Notes: generated by a model not told the origin, from the sequence alone. Numbered from the stretch's first letter, positions 19,039 to 28,178 are shown. The stretch: DNA of 64,000 bases from Chelativorans sp. (GCF_031180965.1 NZ_JAPSLH010000004.1:124001-188000), one strand, 5' to 3'. Numbers and translations: made by a program.

Positions 19039-19695
19039 CTACGCACTGTCGGACAGAGGGTTTGCGCCGATGCGCGAAAGGCGGATCACCGCCTGGGTTC
19101 GGCTGTCCACGCCCAGCTTCTGCAGCACGGCGGAGACATGCGCCTTGATCGTCGCCTCCGACACATTCAGCTCATAGGCGATCTGCTTGTTCAATAGTCC
19201 TTCAGCCAGCATGGCGAGAACGCGCGTCTGCTGCGGCGTGAGCGTCTGTATCCGGCCGATCAGGTCAGATATCTCCGGGTCGCCTTCTTCGCCGAGGTCG
19301 ATCCCTCCCGGCGCGTAGACACCCCCCTCGAGCACTGTCCGCACGGCGCGCCGCAACTCCTCCATGCGCGCGGACTTGGAGATGAAGCCGGAAGCCCCAA
19401 GCTCCAGCGCGCGGCGCACGGTCTGCGCATCGTCATGCGCCGATACCACCACGATCGGCACCGCTGGAGAAAGGCCACGCAGGGCCACCAGGCCCGACAG
19501 ACCGCTTGCGCCGGGCATCGCCAAATCGAGAAGCACGAGGTCGATCTCGGGATCCTCAGCGAGCAGCGCCTTCACGCTCTCGAAATCGCCCGCCTCCAGG
19601 ATCGCGCAATCGGCGCCGAACCCGGCCAGCGCCTGTTGCAGCGCGCCGCGGAAAAGCGGATGGTCGTCGGCGACGACAAAACGGTAGCCCGGCAA
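19039..19695 (-). CDS. NarL/FixJ-family response regulator
   Basis: A 218-residue two-domain regulator. The receiver starts YRFVVADDHPLFRGAL, with the phosphoacceptor in LVLLDLAMPGASG (near residue 56), switch VVVSAHDD and Lys in GFISKS. The LuxR-type helix-turn-helix lies near 150-205 (LTPQQTRVLAMLAEGLLNKQIA, VSEATIKAHVSAVLQKLGV). The start is a TTG at 19695 with GGGAGG five bases upstream; no ATG gives a complete receiver. It faces the hybrid kinase gene tail to tail, so pairing is likely although the kinase has its own receiver. Confidence 0.93.
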   Translation of the reverse strand: MPGYRFVVADDHPLFRGALQQALAGFGADCAILEAGDFESVKALLAEDPEIDLVLLDLAMPGASGLSGLVALRGLSPAVPIVVVSAHDDAQTVRRALELGASGFISKSARMEELRRAVRTVLEGGVYAPGGIDLGEEGDPEISDLIGRIQTLTPQQTRVLAMLAEGLLNKQIAYELNVSEATIKAHVSAVLQKLGVDSRTQAVIRLSRIGANPLSDSA

Positions 19696-19793
19696 GAAGC
19701 CCTCCCGATGTCCCGGCCGCGCGATTCTGTTCTTCTCGGCCGGGATTCTCCCGATTATGCGGGGATCGGCGGTGTTTGCAAGGCAGGCGAGTG

Positions 19794-20249
19794 TCAGGTG
19801 CGCTGGCCGGGCGCTGCGCCCTGCTCGCTGGGCGCCTGCTCCTGTTCCGCCTCGAGCCCCCTCACAATATCGACAAAGCGGCGGAAGAACCGCTCCATCA
19901 GGTTCAGCGACTGCTCGAATTCCTGCTCCAGCGGCAGGTTTGTCCCGTTGCTCCCTTCCAGGGCTTTTACCCGCTCCTCCAGCGCCGTCAGTCGCTCGTG
20001 CAGCGCCTGGATGTCGGAGCCGCCGGCTTCGCCGGCCGCATTTGCGGTCGGCTCGTCGGTCGCTGTCCTGCAGACAAGCTCCCCCGACCGCTCCTGGCAA
20101 AGGGTCATCGCACCCGTCTGGGTGTCCATCCGCACATAGCCGTTCTCGGTCCGCTCCAGCCGGTAGCGTTCCTCGTTCTGGCCCCAAGCGGCGCCCCCGA
20201 AAAGAGGAAGGACAAGCAGGCCAGTAGTGACTACAATTGCTCTCCGCAT
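19794..20249 (-). CDS. Secreted coiled-coil hypothetical protein
   Basis: A 151-residue protein with a signal peptide (MRRAIVVTTGLLVLPLFGGAAWGQ). The mature part has a short beta-rich start with two Cys (GAMTLCQERSGELVC), a Gly/Ala linker, a coiled coil (IQALHERLTALEERVKALEG) and a predicted helix near the end. It is probably periplasmic. I do not recognise a function. It is on the same strand as the response regulator, about 100 bases upstream of it, so they may share a transcript. Confidence 0.8.
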   Translation of the reverse strand: MRRAIVVTTGLLVLPLFGGAAWGQNEERYRLERTENGYVRMDTQTGAMTLCQERSGELVCRTATDEPTANAAGEAGGSDIQALHERLTALEERVKALEGSNGTNLPLEQEFEQSLNLMERFFRRFVDIVRGLEAEQEQAPSEQGAAPGQRT

Positions 20250-20376
20250 CGGATTCTCCCAGAAGCACCAGAACGAGTTGTCCTAGCAGGCAAATGCGCC
20301 GCGATTGGGCCGCAAAAGCGGCGACTCCAGTCGGCCGCGTCTTTCACCCGTTCAATTCAGGCATTATAGCGCAGTC

Positions 20377-20724
20377 ATGTCGCGACTGATCTACAAGATT
20401 TGCCCTGCCGCCCTGTGGCGGGAAGCGGAGAGCCGGGGCGCGTTTGCTGGGGCTCCGGTCGACCTCGCGGACGGCTTCATCCATTTCTCGACGGCCCCAC
20501 AGCTGCGCGAGACGGCCGCGAAGCATTTTGCCCGGCAGGACGATCTCGTGCTCATCGCCGTGGACGAAGATCGGCTCGGTTCCGCGCTCAAATACGAGGT
20601 CTCGCGTGGAGGCGACCTGTTCCCGCATCTATACGCACCACTTCCCGTCTCGGCGGTGCGCTGGGTAGAACCGCTGCCGCTCGGTGCCGACGGACGGCAC
20701 GTCTTTCCCGAGCTTGAAGCATGA
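20377..20724 (+). CDS. DUF952 family protein
   Basis: A 115-residue protein of the DUF952 family, recognisable from IYKICPAALWREAE, DGFIHFSTAPQLRETAAKHF and LKYEVSRGGDLFPHLY. The family is widespread and of unknown biochemical role. It overlaps the start of pyrD by ATGA, so the two are translationally coupled, as is usual in Rhizobiales. Confidence 0.93.
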   Translation: MSRLIYKICPAALWREAESRGAFAGAPVDLADGFIHFSTAPQLRETAAKHFARQDDLVLIAVDEDRLGSALKYEVSRGGDLFPHLYAPLPVSAVRWVEPLPLGADGRHVFPELEA

Positions 20725-21812
20725 TACGCCGGCTTGGCGGGCTTGCGCAGCCTCTGCTCTTCGCCGTCGATCCGGAGCGGGCGCATGGCCTTTCCATTGC
20801 CGCCCTCAAATCGGGAATTCCCCTGTGTCCGGCGATTCCCGCCTACCCGAAGCTCGAACTCACAGTGGCCGGCTTACGCTTCCCAAACCCGCTCGGCATG
20901 GCGGCCGGCTATGACAAGAACGCCGAGGTGCCGGACGCGCTGCTTCGCCTCGGCTTCGGCTTCACGGAATGCGGCACCGTCACCCCGATGCCGCAGGCCG
21001 GCAATCCAAAGCCGCGCATCTTCCGGCTGATGGAGGACCGGGCGGTGATCAATCGGCTCGGCTTCAACAATGAGGGCCATGCGAGGGCCCTCACGCGGCT
21101 TTCCGCCCGCCGCGGCCGCGCGGGCGTCGTGGGCGTCAATATCGGCGCCAACAAGGACAGCCCGGATCGCATCGCCGACTATGAACAGGGCGTGCGCGCC
21201 TTCGCGGCGGTGGCCTCCTACCTCACCGTCAACATCTCCTCGCCCAATACCGCCGGGCTGCGCGCCCTGCAGGAGCGTGAGAGCCTCGCGGAGCTGCTGC
21301 TGCGCGTCATGGAGGCACGTGATGAGCAGGCGGAAAGGCTTGGCCGGAGGGTTCCGGTCTTCCTGAAGATCGCACCCGACCTGTCTGAAGAAGGCCTGGC
21401 CGACATTGCCGCGGAGGTGCTTGAGAAAAAGGTCGATGGTCTCATCGTCTCCAACACGACCCTATCCCGGACGGGGCTCCGGCATCGCGCCGCCACCGAG
21501 ACGGGCGGGCTTTCCGGCGCGCCGCTCTTCACGCGCTCGACTATCGTGCTTGCGAAAATGCGCCGCCTCGTCGGGCCGGCGCTTCCCATCATCGGCGTCG
21601 GCGGCGTGCATTCAACGGAGACGGCGCTGGAAAAAATTCGCGCCGGGGCCGACCTCGTCCAGCTCTATACCGGGATGATCTTCGAGGGCCCTGGCCTGCC
21701 GAGCCGGACCGTCCGCGGCCTCAATGCCTATGCCGAGGCGAACGGCCTCTGCTCGATCGCTGAGATACGCGACAGCAATCTGCAGCACTGGGCGGACCGG
21801 CCGCTCGACTGA
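20721..21812 (+). CDS. pyrD: Dihydroorotate dehydrogenase (quinone), class 2
   Basis: A 363-residue FMN enzyme at the inner membrane that oxidises dihydroorotate to orotate with quinone as acceptor, in pyrimidine synthesis. The N-terminal helices (IRRLGGLAQPLLFAVDPERAHG) that bind membrane and quinone mark class 2. NPLGMAAGYDKNAE, VNISSPNTAGLR with the catalytic Ser, and the C-terminal phosphate-binding GVGGVHSTETALEKI are intact. It is coupled to the DUF952 gene and convergent with the MATE gene 7 bases away. Confidence 0.97.
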   Translation: MIRRLGGLAQPLLFAVDPERAHGLSIAALKSGIPLCPAIPAYPKLELTVAGLRFPNPLGMAAGYDKNAEVPDALLRLGFGFTECGTVTPMPQAGNPKPRIFRLMEDRAVINRLGFNNEGHARALTRLSARRGRAGVVGVNIGANKDSPDRIADYEQGVRAFAAVASYLTVNISSPNTAGLRALQERESLAELLLRVMEARDEQAERLGRRVPVFLKIAPDLSEEGLADIAAEVLEKKVDGLIVSNTTLSRTGLRHRAATETGGLSGAPLFTRSTIVLAKMRRLVGPALPIIGVGGVHSTETALEKIRAGADLVQLYTGMIFEGPGLPSRTVRGLNAYAEANGLCSIAEIRDSNLQHWADRPLD

Positions 21813-21818
21813 GGCCTT

Positions 21819-23162
21819 TCAGGCGAAGGTTTCGCGCGCCCGCTTCGGCAGCATCGCAAGCAGGCTCAAGCCGCGCGCGACCAGGAATATGTGGATCGCT
21901 GCCCAGAGGCCGTGGTTGCCGAAATCGTCTCCAGCCACAATGAGCCAGAGGACGAAGATGGCGAGCGAGAGCAGCATCATGTTGCGCATATCGCGCGACC
22001 AGGTGGCGCCGATGAACACCCCGTCCATCTGAAAGGCAAGGACGCCGCTTACCGCCGTCAGCGCCGCCCATGGCAGGAAGGCTATGGCAAGCTCGCGCAC
22101 CTCCGGCGCGGTGGTCAAGAGCCCGACGAAAGCCTCGCCGAAGATCAGCAGGACAGCCGCGGCCACGCCGGCCAAAGCAAAGCCCCACAGTGATGTTAGC
22201 CACACCGCGCGGCGGAAAGCCGGCTCGTACCGCGCCCCGACGGCTCGTCCCGCCAGCTGCTCCGCCGCCGTCGCGAAACCGTCGAGAAAATAGCCGGCGA
22301 CGAGGAAGAAATTTATCAGGATCGCGTTCGCGGCCAGCGTGACGGTGCCAAGCTGTGCGCCCTGGCGGGTGAAGAGGGCAAAGGCCGCCAGGAGAGAGAA
22401 GGAGCGGATCATGATGTCGCCATTGAGCGCCAGCATGCGCGCGATATCCGCCACATCGAAGATGCGCGCCAGGGGCAGCCGCCTCGCGCCGGAAAAGCGG
22501 CGCGTGAGGAGGGCAATCCCGGCCGCCGCGGCCAGCAGCTCGCCGCCGACGGTGCCCCATGCCACGCCTTCCAGGCCCCAGCCGAGCTTCAGACCGAGCA
22601 GGATCGAAAGCGCGATGTTGGCGCCGTTGAGCAGGAATTGCAGCGCCAGACCCAGCCCTCCCTCGCCGCGCCCGAGCAGATATCCCAGGACCGAGAAGTT
22701 GATGAGCGTCAGCGGCGCGGCCAGCATGCGAATCTCGATATAGGCGCGCATCGCTTCCGCCACGTCCGGCGCCGGATCGATGAACCACACGCCGAGCGCC
22801 GCGACGGCGGGCGTCAGAAGCATCAGGAGAATGCCGATGCCGAGCGCCGCCGCCAGCGACCGCATGACCGTCGCCTGCTCCTCTTCCGGCTCGCCCCGGC
22901 CATGTGCCTGCGCGACAAGGCCGGTGGTCGACGAACGCAGGGAGTTGAAGGTGCTGAAGACCACGTCGAAAACGACCGCGCCGCCGGCAAGCCCGCCCAG
23001 CAGGGCGGCGCTTCCAAGCTGACCCACGACCGCCGTGTCCACGACGCCGATCAGCGGCGTGGTGAGATAGGCGAGCGTCATCGGCACCGCGACCGAAAGC
23101 ACCAGCCTGTTCGTCACCACGAAGGGCGGTCCGGCGGTGTTGGGGGAAGGGGCTTGATCCAA
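21819..23162 (-). CDS. MATE-family efflux transporter
   Basis: A roughly 447-residue membrane protein with 12 hydrophobic segments in two halves, of the multidrug and toxin extrusion family (DinF-like branch). It shows NRLVLSVAVPMTLAYLTTPL, VDTAVVGQLG in the first half and the matching NAILINFFLVAGYFLDGFA in the second. It exports cations or drugs in exchange for H+ or Na+. The start is unclear: I chose the TTG at 23162, which puts the family start about 20 residues in. A TTG at 23222 would lengthen it by 20. Confidence 0.88.
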   Translation of the reverse strand: MDQAPSPNTAGPPFVVTNRLVLSVAVPMTLAYLTTPLIGVVDTAVVGQLGSAALLGGLAGGAVVFDVVFSTFNSLRSSTTGLVAQAHGRGEPEEEQATVMRSLAAALGIGILLMLLTPAVAALGVWFIDPAPDVAEAMRAYIEIRMLAAPLTLINFSVLGYLLGRGEGGLGLALQFLLNGANIALSILLGLKLGWGLEGVAWGTVGGELLAAAAGIALLTRRFSGARRLPLARIFDVADIARMLALNGDIMIRSFSLLAAFALFTRQGAQLGTVTLAANAILINFFLVAGYFLDGFATAAEQLAGRAVGARYEPAFRRAVWLTSLWGFALAGVAAAVLLIFGEAFVGLLTTAPEVRELAIAFLPWAALTAVSGVLAFQMDGVFIGATWSRDMRNMMLLSLAIFVLWLIVAGDDFGNHGLWAAIHIFLVARGLSLLAMLPKRARETFA

Positions 23163-23253
23163 GAGCCGTTCCAAATGTGAGGGAGGCGCAGCTTCAATGC
23201 CCTTCACCAAGCGGAAGCACAAGGCGCTTCCAGCGGTTTCGAATGGGCCCGCG

Positions 23254-23517
23254 CTAGCGGCGTAAGCTCACGAGCCTCAGGATGAGGAAGGCCGGGATGA
23301 CGATCACCGCGCCCAGGACAATATAGCCCAGGAAGTCGCCTATGGCAGCAAAGCCCATATCCCAGATGCGCAGGATCGTGCCGCGCAATGCGTCGAACAC
23401 GTCCCACGGCGTCCAGTCAAAGACGCTCATGAGGAACCCGACGATGAGGGATACTATCAGGAATTTGATGAGAACCCGCAAAGGGCTGTCGCCAAGGAAT
23501 CTCGTCAGTGCTGACAC
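23254..23517 (-). CDS. DUF6460-type small membrane protein
   Basis: An 87-residue protein with two hydrophobic segments (LIKFLIVSLIVGFLMSVF and GYIVLGAVIVIPAFLILRLV) separated by a conserved stretch, WDVFDALRGTILRIWDMG. It resembles a conserved small-membrane family of Rhizobiales without known role (DUF6460). The GTG at 23517 has AGGAG seven bases upstream. It stands between the MATE gene and the phosphoesterase gene on the same strand. Confidence 0.75.
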   Translation of the reverse strand: MSALTRFLGDSPLRVLIKFLIVSLIVGFLMSVFDWTPWDVFDALRGTILRIWDMGFAAIGDFLGYIVLGAVIVIPAFLILRLVSLRR

Positions 23518-23644
23518 GATCCACTCCTGTCCGAATCTCTTCTCGCCCCTGCACATATGGGCTCGGCCCGCCAAGCGCAACGGCGCAGAACAAGGCAGAC
23601 CGCCAGCCGGCTTCGACGTGGCGATTGCGGAAACCTTCTCTCGT

Positions 23645-24148
23645 TCAGCCTGCCCTTGCCCGCCTTCGCTTCATGATCTGATCCAGCGTGGCCGGCCGCA
23701 GACCCTGCGCGTCCACGCCCACGTCAAACTGCCGAGGCATCGGCGTGAGCTTCCCATGGGAATGGCCGTGCAGATTGACCGACTTCTTGCCCATCTTGTT
23801 CCAGGTCCGGAATGGATAGTGGCAGAGGATGAAGAGCTGGCCCTCGATCAGCAGCTCCGCGTAGTGCTGGATGCTCGCCCAGCCTTTCGCGGCGACCGTG
23901 GCCGGTCCGTCATTGTTGCCGATGATCAGGTGCTTGCGGCCGTTGAGCGAAGCGAGCAGCGCCTCAACCGCCTCGGCATCGCCGCGCGCAAAATCCCCCA
24001 GGTGCCAGACCTCGTCATCCCGGCCGACCACCTCGTTCCAGTAGCGCACGAGCGCCGCGTCGTGCTCCGCCATCGACCCGAACGGCCGGCGGTCTATGCG
24101 CAGGACGCGGGGATCGGCAAAATGCGTGTCGCTGGTGAAGTAGATCAT
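23645..24148 (-). CDS. Metallophosphoesterase
   Basis: A 167-residue calcineurin-like phosphoesterase of the compact YfcE-like type. Metal ligands are visible in order: YFTSDTHFAD (Asp, His), EVWHLGDFARGD, LIIGNNDG, ILCHYPF and NLHGHSHGKL. The substrate cannot be told from sequence. It starts divergently from xthA; the 146-base gap holds both promoters. Confidence 0.9.
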   Translation of the reverse strand: MIYFTSDTHFADPRVLRIDRRPFGSMAEHDAALVRYWNEVVGRDDEVWHLGDFARGDAEAVEALLASLNGRKHLIIGNNDGPATVAAKGWASIQHYAELLIEGQLFILCHYPFRTWNKMGKKSVNLHGHSHGKLTPMPRQFDVGVDAQGLRPATLDQIMKRRRARAG

Positions 24149-24294
24149 GCGGAGGCAACAAACCCGTTCCTCTATCAAGCATAGTGGTGCCGGTTCGTTC
24201 CCGTATCCGGAGCCATCATCGACCTCCCGCGAATGCGGCTGAACGCGGGGCGGACCTGCGCGTTAAACTCAATTCCAACAACGGGCGCATCATC

Positions 24295-25065
24295 TTGCTC
24301 ATCGCCACTTTCAACATCAACAACGTGAACCGCCGGCTGGAAAACCTGATCGCCTGGCTGCGCGAGAGGCAGCCCGATGTCGTGTGCCTGCAGGAGTTGA
24401 AGTCGGAAGACCGGGCGCTTCCCATCGCCGCATTGGAGAAGGAGGGCTATCACGGCGTCTGGCGCGGGCAGAAGACCTGGAACGGCGTCGCCATCCTGGC
24501 GCGAGGAAGCGAGCCGATTCTTACCAGAAAGGCGCTTCCCGGCGATCCGGAAGACAAGCAGGCCCGCTATATCGAAGCGGCCGTGAACGGCGTCCTGGTC
24601 GCCTCGATCTATGCGCCGAACGGCAATCCGCAGCCGGGCCCGAAATTCGACTACAAGCTCGCCTGGCTTGCGCGCCTGCAGCGCCATGCGACCTCCTTAC
24701 GGAGAACGGGCGCGCCGATCGTCCTCGCCGGCGACTTCAACGTCGCACCGACGGATCTCGACATCTATCCGACCAAATCCTGGGACGATGACGCGCTGAT
24801 CCAGCCGGAAAGCCGGGCCGCCTTCCGGCGCCTTGTCGGCAGGAGCTGGACCGACGCTATCCGCTCACTTCATCCCGATCAGCGCATCTACACGTTCTGG
24901 GACTACAAGCGGCAGCGCTGGGAGCGCGACGCGGGGCTACGGCTCGACCACTTTCTGCTCACCCGCGACCTCGCCGAGCGGCTGATCGAGACGGGTGTGG
25001 ATCGCGACGTCAGGGGCCTGCCCGGCGCCAGCGACCACGCTCCGGCCTGGATCAGGCTTGGGTGA
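24295..25065 (+). CDS. xthA: Exodeoxyribonuclease III
   Basis: A roughly 256-residue endonuclease/exonuclease/phosphatase-fold enzyme that cuts at abasic sites and trims 3' ends in base-excision repair. Motifs: LIATFNINNVNRRL, VCLQELKSED (metal Glu), SIYAPNG, LAGDFNVAPTDLD, and the end GLRLDHFLLT plus GASDHAPAW with the catalytic His. I chose the TTG at 24295, where orthologues start (usually MKIATFNINN); a GTG at 24184 would add 37 unlikely residues. No strong ribosome site is present at either. Confidence 0.93.
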   Translation: MLIATFNINNVNRRLENLIAWLRERQPDVVCLQELKSEDRALPIAALEKEGYHGVWRGQKTWNGVAILARGSEPILTRKALPGDPEDKQARYIEAAVNGVLVASIYAPNGNPQPGPKFDYKLAWLARLQRHATSLRRTGAPIVLAGDFNVAPTDLDIYPTKSWDDDALIQPESRAAFRRLVGRSWTDAIRSLHPDQRIYTFWDYKRQRWERDAGLRLDHFLLTRDLAERLIETGVDRDVRGLPGASDHAPAWIRLG

Positions 25066-25121
25066 CACAGTTCGGTCTCCGACGAAGGGTGCGCGTCCCG
25101 GCAGCGCCCCCTCCGCTCAAC

Positions 25122-26471
25122 CTATTTGGCCAGGGTCCCCGCGCCGGCCCCGCCGCGGACCAGTTCAGCTACTTTCTCCACGGGATCGATCGTATAGTCA
25201 TAGGGCGGGCTCCAGCCGATCTCCTCGCTGATCTGCAGGTCGGGATTGGCCTCCTTGAAGGCTTGCAGCAGCTTCGCCGGCTTTCCGTTGAAAAGAGAGC
25301 CCTCGTCCCGGAAGACCGTGCCCTTGTAGTGCGAGAGCATTTCGGCCTCGGGCACGCTTGCGGGCATCTCGAAGACATTGGCTTCAGACAGGATCGCGCT
25401 CTCGACGCCCAGCCCGAATATGTAGTTGTGGGTGTAGTGCGTGTCGCCGGAATTCACATAGAGGTTGTTGAATGCGTGCACCTGGCCATAGCGCACCCGC
25501 GGGTTCCGTTGGCTCGAATTCTCATAGAAATTGTGGTGCAGCGTGACCTTCAGGTGTCCGCGATCCGTCTCGCGGCTGTCGCTCGAGCCGATGAGATGCG
25601 TCTTGTCGTGGTTCTGGACGTGGTTCCAGCTCACCGTGACGAAGTTGGACCCGTTGACGATGTCCACCGCACCGTCATGGTGCTGGACGCGGCGCCCAAA
25701 GACTTCCGGCTCGCGGTCGTCCGGCCGGTCACCGTCCGTGAAGGTGTTGTGATCGATCCAGACATGGTCGCTCTCGCGCACCTGGATGAGGTCGTATTCG
25801 GAATTCCAGTTTCCCTCATCCCCGTCGGTCCCGTCCCAGGCGGGAAAGAGGTCGTAGCTGTCCTGAAAATGGATGTTGCGGACGATCACATTCGATACGC
25901 CGTCGATGTTGAAGGTGCCGTTCTTGACGACCGCGTCACCGCCAAGGCCGAAAATGGTCTTGTTCGATCCGATATTGATGACCGTGTGGGCTGCCTGGTT
26001 CTTCTGCGAGCGGGCCCTCGCCTCTTCCAGCGGCCCCTCTGGCTCTTTCTCCATGCCGTAGGTGGCCGGGTCATAGGCTCTCACGTAAGCCTCCCAGTTG
26101 TATTCCGGATCGGCGAAATCCTCCGCCGTGAGAGGGTTGCCGTTGTCGTCCTCGGTCAGATCGATGGTGCCGGAAACAAGGATGATCGCCGGCGTGTCGT
26201 TGTCCGCATTCGTCGCGTTGTCGCCGCCAAGGGCCTTCACCAGTTCGGCGCGGCTGTCCACCACATGGATGGCGTCGTCGGTCGCTCTTGCGCCGCCGCT
26301 CGTGCCGCCGTCCTGGGTCGCCCAACCCGTTTGCGCCGGCTGGCGCGCCAGATCGAGCGTCGCTGCCTCCACTCCTTCCGGCTGGGCGGCCGCCGGCCAG
26401 GCGGCGAGCACGCCTATCACCGCAACGGCCAAGGCGCCGATCGAGGTCTTCGCAATTGTCCGGGAATTCAT
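25122..26471 (-). CDS. Secreted pectate lyase (polysaccharide lyase family 1)
   Basis: A 449-residue secreted enzyme that cleaves polygalacturonate by beta-elimination. It has a signal peptide (MNSRTIAKTSIGALAVAVIGV, cleavage after WPAAAQ). Family features are KTIFGLGGDAVVKNGTFNI, VIVRNIHFQDSYD, the calcium-binding region HVWIDHNTFTDGD and HHDGAVDIVNGSNFVTVSWN, and ERDxRxP-like NSSQRNPRVRYGQVH with the catalytic Arg. The start has GGAGGAG five bases upstream. It stands alone, convergent with xthA. A pectin lyase fits a plant-associated or soil life. Confidence 0.93.
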   Translation of the reverse strand: MNSRTIAKTSIGALAVAVIGVLAAWPAAAQPEGVEAATLDLARQPAQTGWATQDGGTSGGARATDDAIHVVDSRAELVKALGGDNATNADNDTPAIILVSGTIDLTEDDNGNPLTAEDFADPEYNWEAYVRAYDPATYGMEKEPEGPLEEARARSQKNQAAHTVINIGSNKTIFGLGGDAVVKNGTFNIDGVSNVIVRNIHFQDSYDLFPAWDGTDGDEGNWNSEYDLIQVRESDHVWIDHNTFTDGDRPDDREPEVFGRRVQHHDGAVDIVNGSNFVTVSWNHVQNHDKTHLIGSSDSRETDRGHLKVTLHHNFYENSSQRNPRVRYGQVHAFNNLYVNSGDTHYTHNYIFGLGVESAILSEANVFEMPASVPEAEMLSHYKGTVFRDEGSLFNGKPAKLLQAFKEANPDLQISEEIGWSPPYDYTIDPVEKVAELVRGGAGAGTLAK

Positions 26472-26617
26472 AGGCTCCTCCTCCCATCTTCTCCGCTCCC
26501 CGCCATGAAAAGACATGCGGCGGCGCAACGGAATTAACGGGAGCGGAGGAAAGGATGGATGAAACCGAAGGTTCAGCAGCACCGATCGGAAGCTGTCGGC
26601 TTGAACCGGAACGGCCC

Positions 26618-26642
26618 GGAACCCGCCTCCCTTTCAAATGTT
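26618..26642 (+). promoter_or_regulatory. EcfG-type general stress promoter
   Basis: GGAAC (26618-26622), 16 bases, then TGTT (26639-26642), matching the known alphaproteobacterial EcfG/RpoE2 consensus. It lies 22 bases before the start of the DUF3606 gene. Confidence 0.6.
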
Positions 26643-26664
26643 CTTTTGGCAAAGGAGACGGATC

Positions 26665-26856
26665 ATGGGCGATGACAAGACCTTCACCGATGCAGAGAGC
26701 CGGGCGCGTGTTGCCGGCGGAGACGACTATGAAGTGAGGCACCTGGCCGAGCGGCATGGCATCCCGCTTGAGCAGGCCCGGGATCTCCTCAAGAGGTACG
26801 GCGACGACCAGCCCATGCTGGAGCGCGAGGTGCAGAAGCTGAAAGAGCGCGGCTGA
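26665..26856 (+). CDS. DUF3606 family small protein
   Basis: A 63-residue hydrophilic protein of the DUF3606 family: DDYEVRHLAERHGIPLEQARDLLKRYG is the conserved core, then a charged helix. The family is common in alphaproteobacteria and often falls in stress regulons; its molecular role is unknown. AAAGGAG lies seven bases upstream of the ATG, and a GGAAC/TGTT promoter is just before that, which supports control by the general stress sigma factor. Confidence 0.85.
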   Translation: MGDDKTFTDAESRARVAGGDDYEVRHLAERHGIPLEQARDLLKRYGDDQPMLEREVQKLKERG

Positions 26857-26893
26857 TCCGGCTTGGATGATCGCGAACCCGCCAGAAAGAGAC

Positions 26894-26968
26894 TGGAGCG
26901 GGCGATGGGAATCGAACCCACGACATTCAGCTTGGGAAGCTGACGTTCTACCTCTGAACTACACCCGC
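26894..26968 (-). tRNA. tRNA-Gly (CCC)
   Basis: A 75-base cloverleaf on the minus strand: acceptor GCGGGTG/CGCCCGC, D-arm TAGTTCAGAGGTAGAAC, anticodon stem TCAGC/GCTGA with loop TTCCCAA (anticodon CCC), T-arm GTGGGTTCGATTCCCAT, U at the discriminator and an encoded CCA. Confidence 0.96.
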
Positions 26969-27039
26969 GTCGGCGGCAATTAAATCGCGATGCACCCGGC
27001 GCGTGTCAAGCTCCATTTTGGCCACACGCCAGTGCCCCC

Positions 27040-28131
27040 TTACGCCGCGCGGAAATGCTTCGACAGCTTCAGCGCCTGGCCCTGATAATTGGATTTGAGA
27101 TCCATGCCATAGAGATTGCGCGGCAGAGCGCTCATGCGCTCGTAGATCAGGCGGCCGACAATCTGACCGTGCTCGAGGATGAACGGCACCTCGTGGCTGC
27201 GCACTTCGAGCACGGCGCGACTGCCCGTTCCCCCCGCCGCGGAGTGGCCGAACCCGGGATCAAAGAAGCCCGCATAGTGGACGCGGAACTCGCCGACGAG
27301 CGGGTCGAACGGCGTCATCTCCGCAGCGTAAGCGGGCGGCACATGCACGGCCTCGCGTGAGACGAGGATGTAGAACTCGTCCGGATCGAGGACGAGGTCG
27401 CGCGAGCCATGATTGTAAAGGGGTTCCCAGAATTCCGGCACCTCGTAGGCTGCCTTCCGCTCCACATCGATCAGGCTCGTGTGATGCTTGGCGCGATAGC
27501 CGATGAGACCGCCGGCGCCGCCCTCAAGGTCGATCGAAAGCGCAATGCCGCCCCCGGAAATGTTCGGCTTCTCCGAGGCCACCAGCACTTCCCGCTCGTG
27601 CAGGGCGGCAAGGTCGCCTTCACTGAGGAGCGCGTTGCCGCGGCGGAAGCGTATCTGCGACAGGCGCGAACCGGGGCGTACCACGATCGGGAAGGTGCGC
27701 GGACTCACTTCCAGATAGAGCGGCCCGGAATAGCCGGCCGCGATCTTGTCGAACTCATGCCCGTTGTCGGTCATGACGCGCGTGAAGATATCGAGGCGAC
27801 CGGTGGAGCTCTTCGGATTGGCCGAAGCCGACACGTCGGGCGGGAGGGAAAGGCTCTCCATGAGGGGGACGATGTAGACGCAGCCGGTTTCCAGCACCGC
27901 CCCCTCGTCCAGCTTGATCTCGTGCAGCCTCAAGCGCTCTAGCTTGTCGGCCACGCGCGAGCCGGGGCCCGGCAGGAAGCTCGCGCGCACGCGGTAAGCG
28001 ACGGTGCCGAGCCGCAGGTCGAGGCTCGCCGGCTGGACCTGGTCCGGGTCGAGCGGGCGCGGCGCTGCGAGCGCGCCGCCTGCAAACAGCGCCGCGATCT
28101 CGGTATCCGGCAGGATGCCCGTGCTGCCCAA
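27040..28131 (-). CDS. dcd: dCTP deaminase, long alphaproteobacterial form
   Basis: A 363-residue protein that deaminates dCTP to dUTP, feeding thymidylate synthesis. It has two related trimeric dUTPase-like modules: the first with PASLDLRLGTVAYRV, SANPKSSTGRLDIFTRV and YLEVSPRTFPIVVRPGSRLSQIRF, the second with SIDLEGGAGGLIGYRAKHH and HEVPFILEHGQIVGRLIYERM. Standard Dcd is about 190 residues; this doubled form is usual in Rhizobiales. The start is a TTG at 28131 behind a G-rich AAGGGGG. It is divergent from the metZ riboswitch; dut, the next enzyme of the route, is at 37.3 kb. Confidence 0.9.
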   Translation of the reverse strand: MGSTGILPDTEIAALFAGGALAAPRPLDPDQVQPASLDLRLGTVAYRVRASFLPGPGSRVADKLERLRLHEIKLDEGAVLETGCVYIVPLMESLSLPPDVSASANPKSSTGRLDIFTRVMTDNGHEFDKIAAGYSGPLYLEVSPRTFPIVVRPGSRLSQIRFRRGNALLSEGDLAALHEREVLVASEKPNISGGGIALSIDLEGGAGGLIGYRAKHHTSLIDVERKAAYEVPEFWEPLYNHGSRDLVLDPDEFYILVSREAVHVPPAYAAEMTPFDPLVGEFRVHYAGFFDPGFGHSAAGGTGSRAVLEVRSHEVPFILEHGQIVGRLIYERMSALPRNLYGMDLKSNYQGQALKLSKHFRAA

Positions 28132-28178
28132 GCTTTCCCCCTTGAGAAACCTGACTGGACCTTTACTGTGCGCCGCGA

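Noticed and set aside
25062-26537. 491-codon frame opposite the pectate lyase
   Set aside because: The lyase is complete with signal peptide and ribosome site; the opposite frame has neither motif nor ribosome site.
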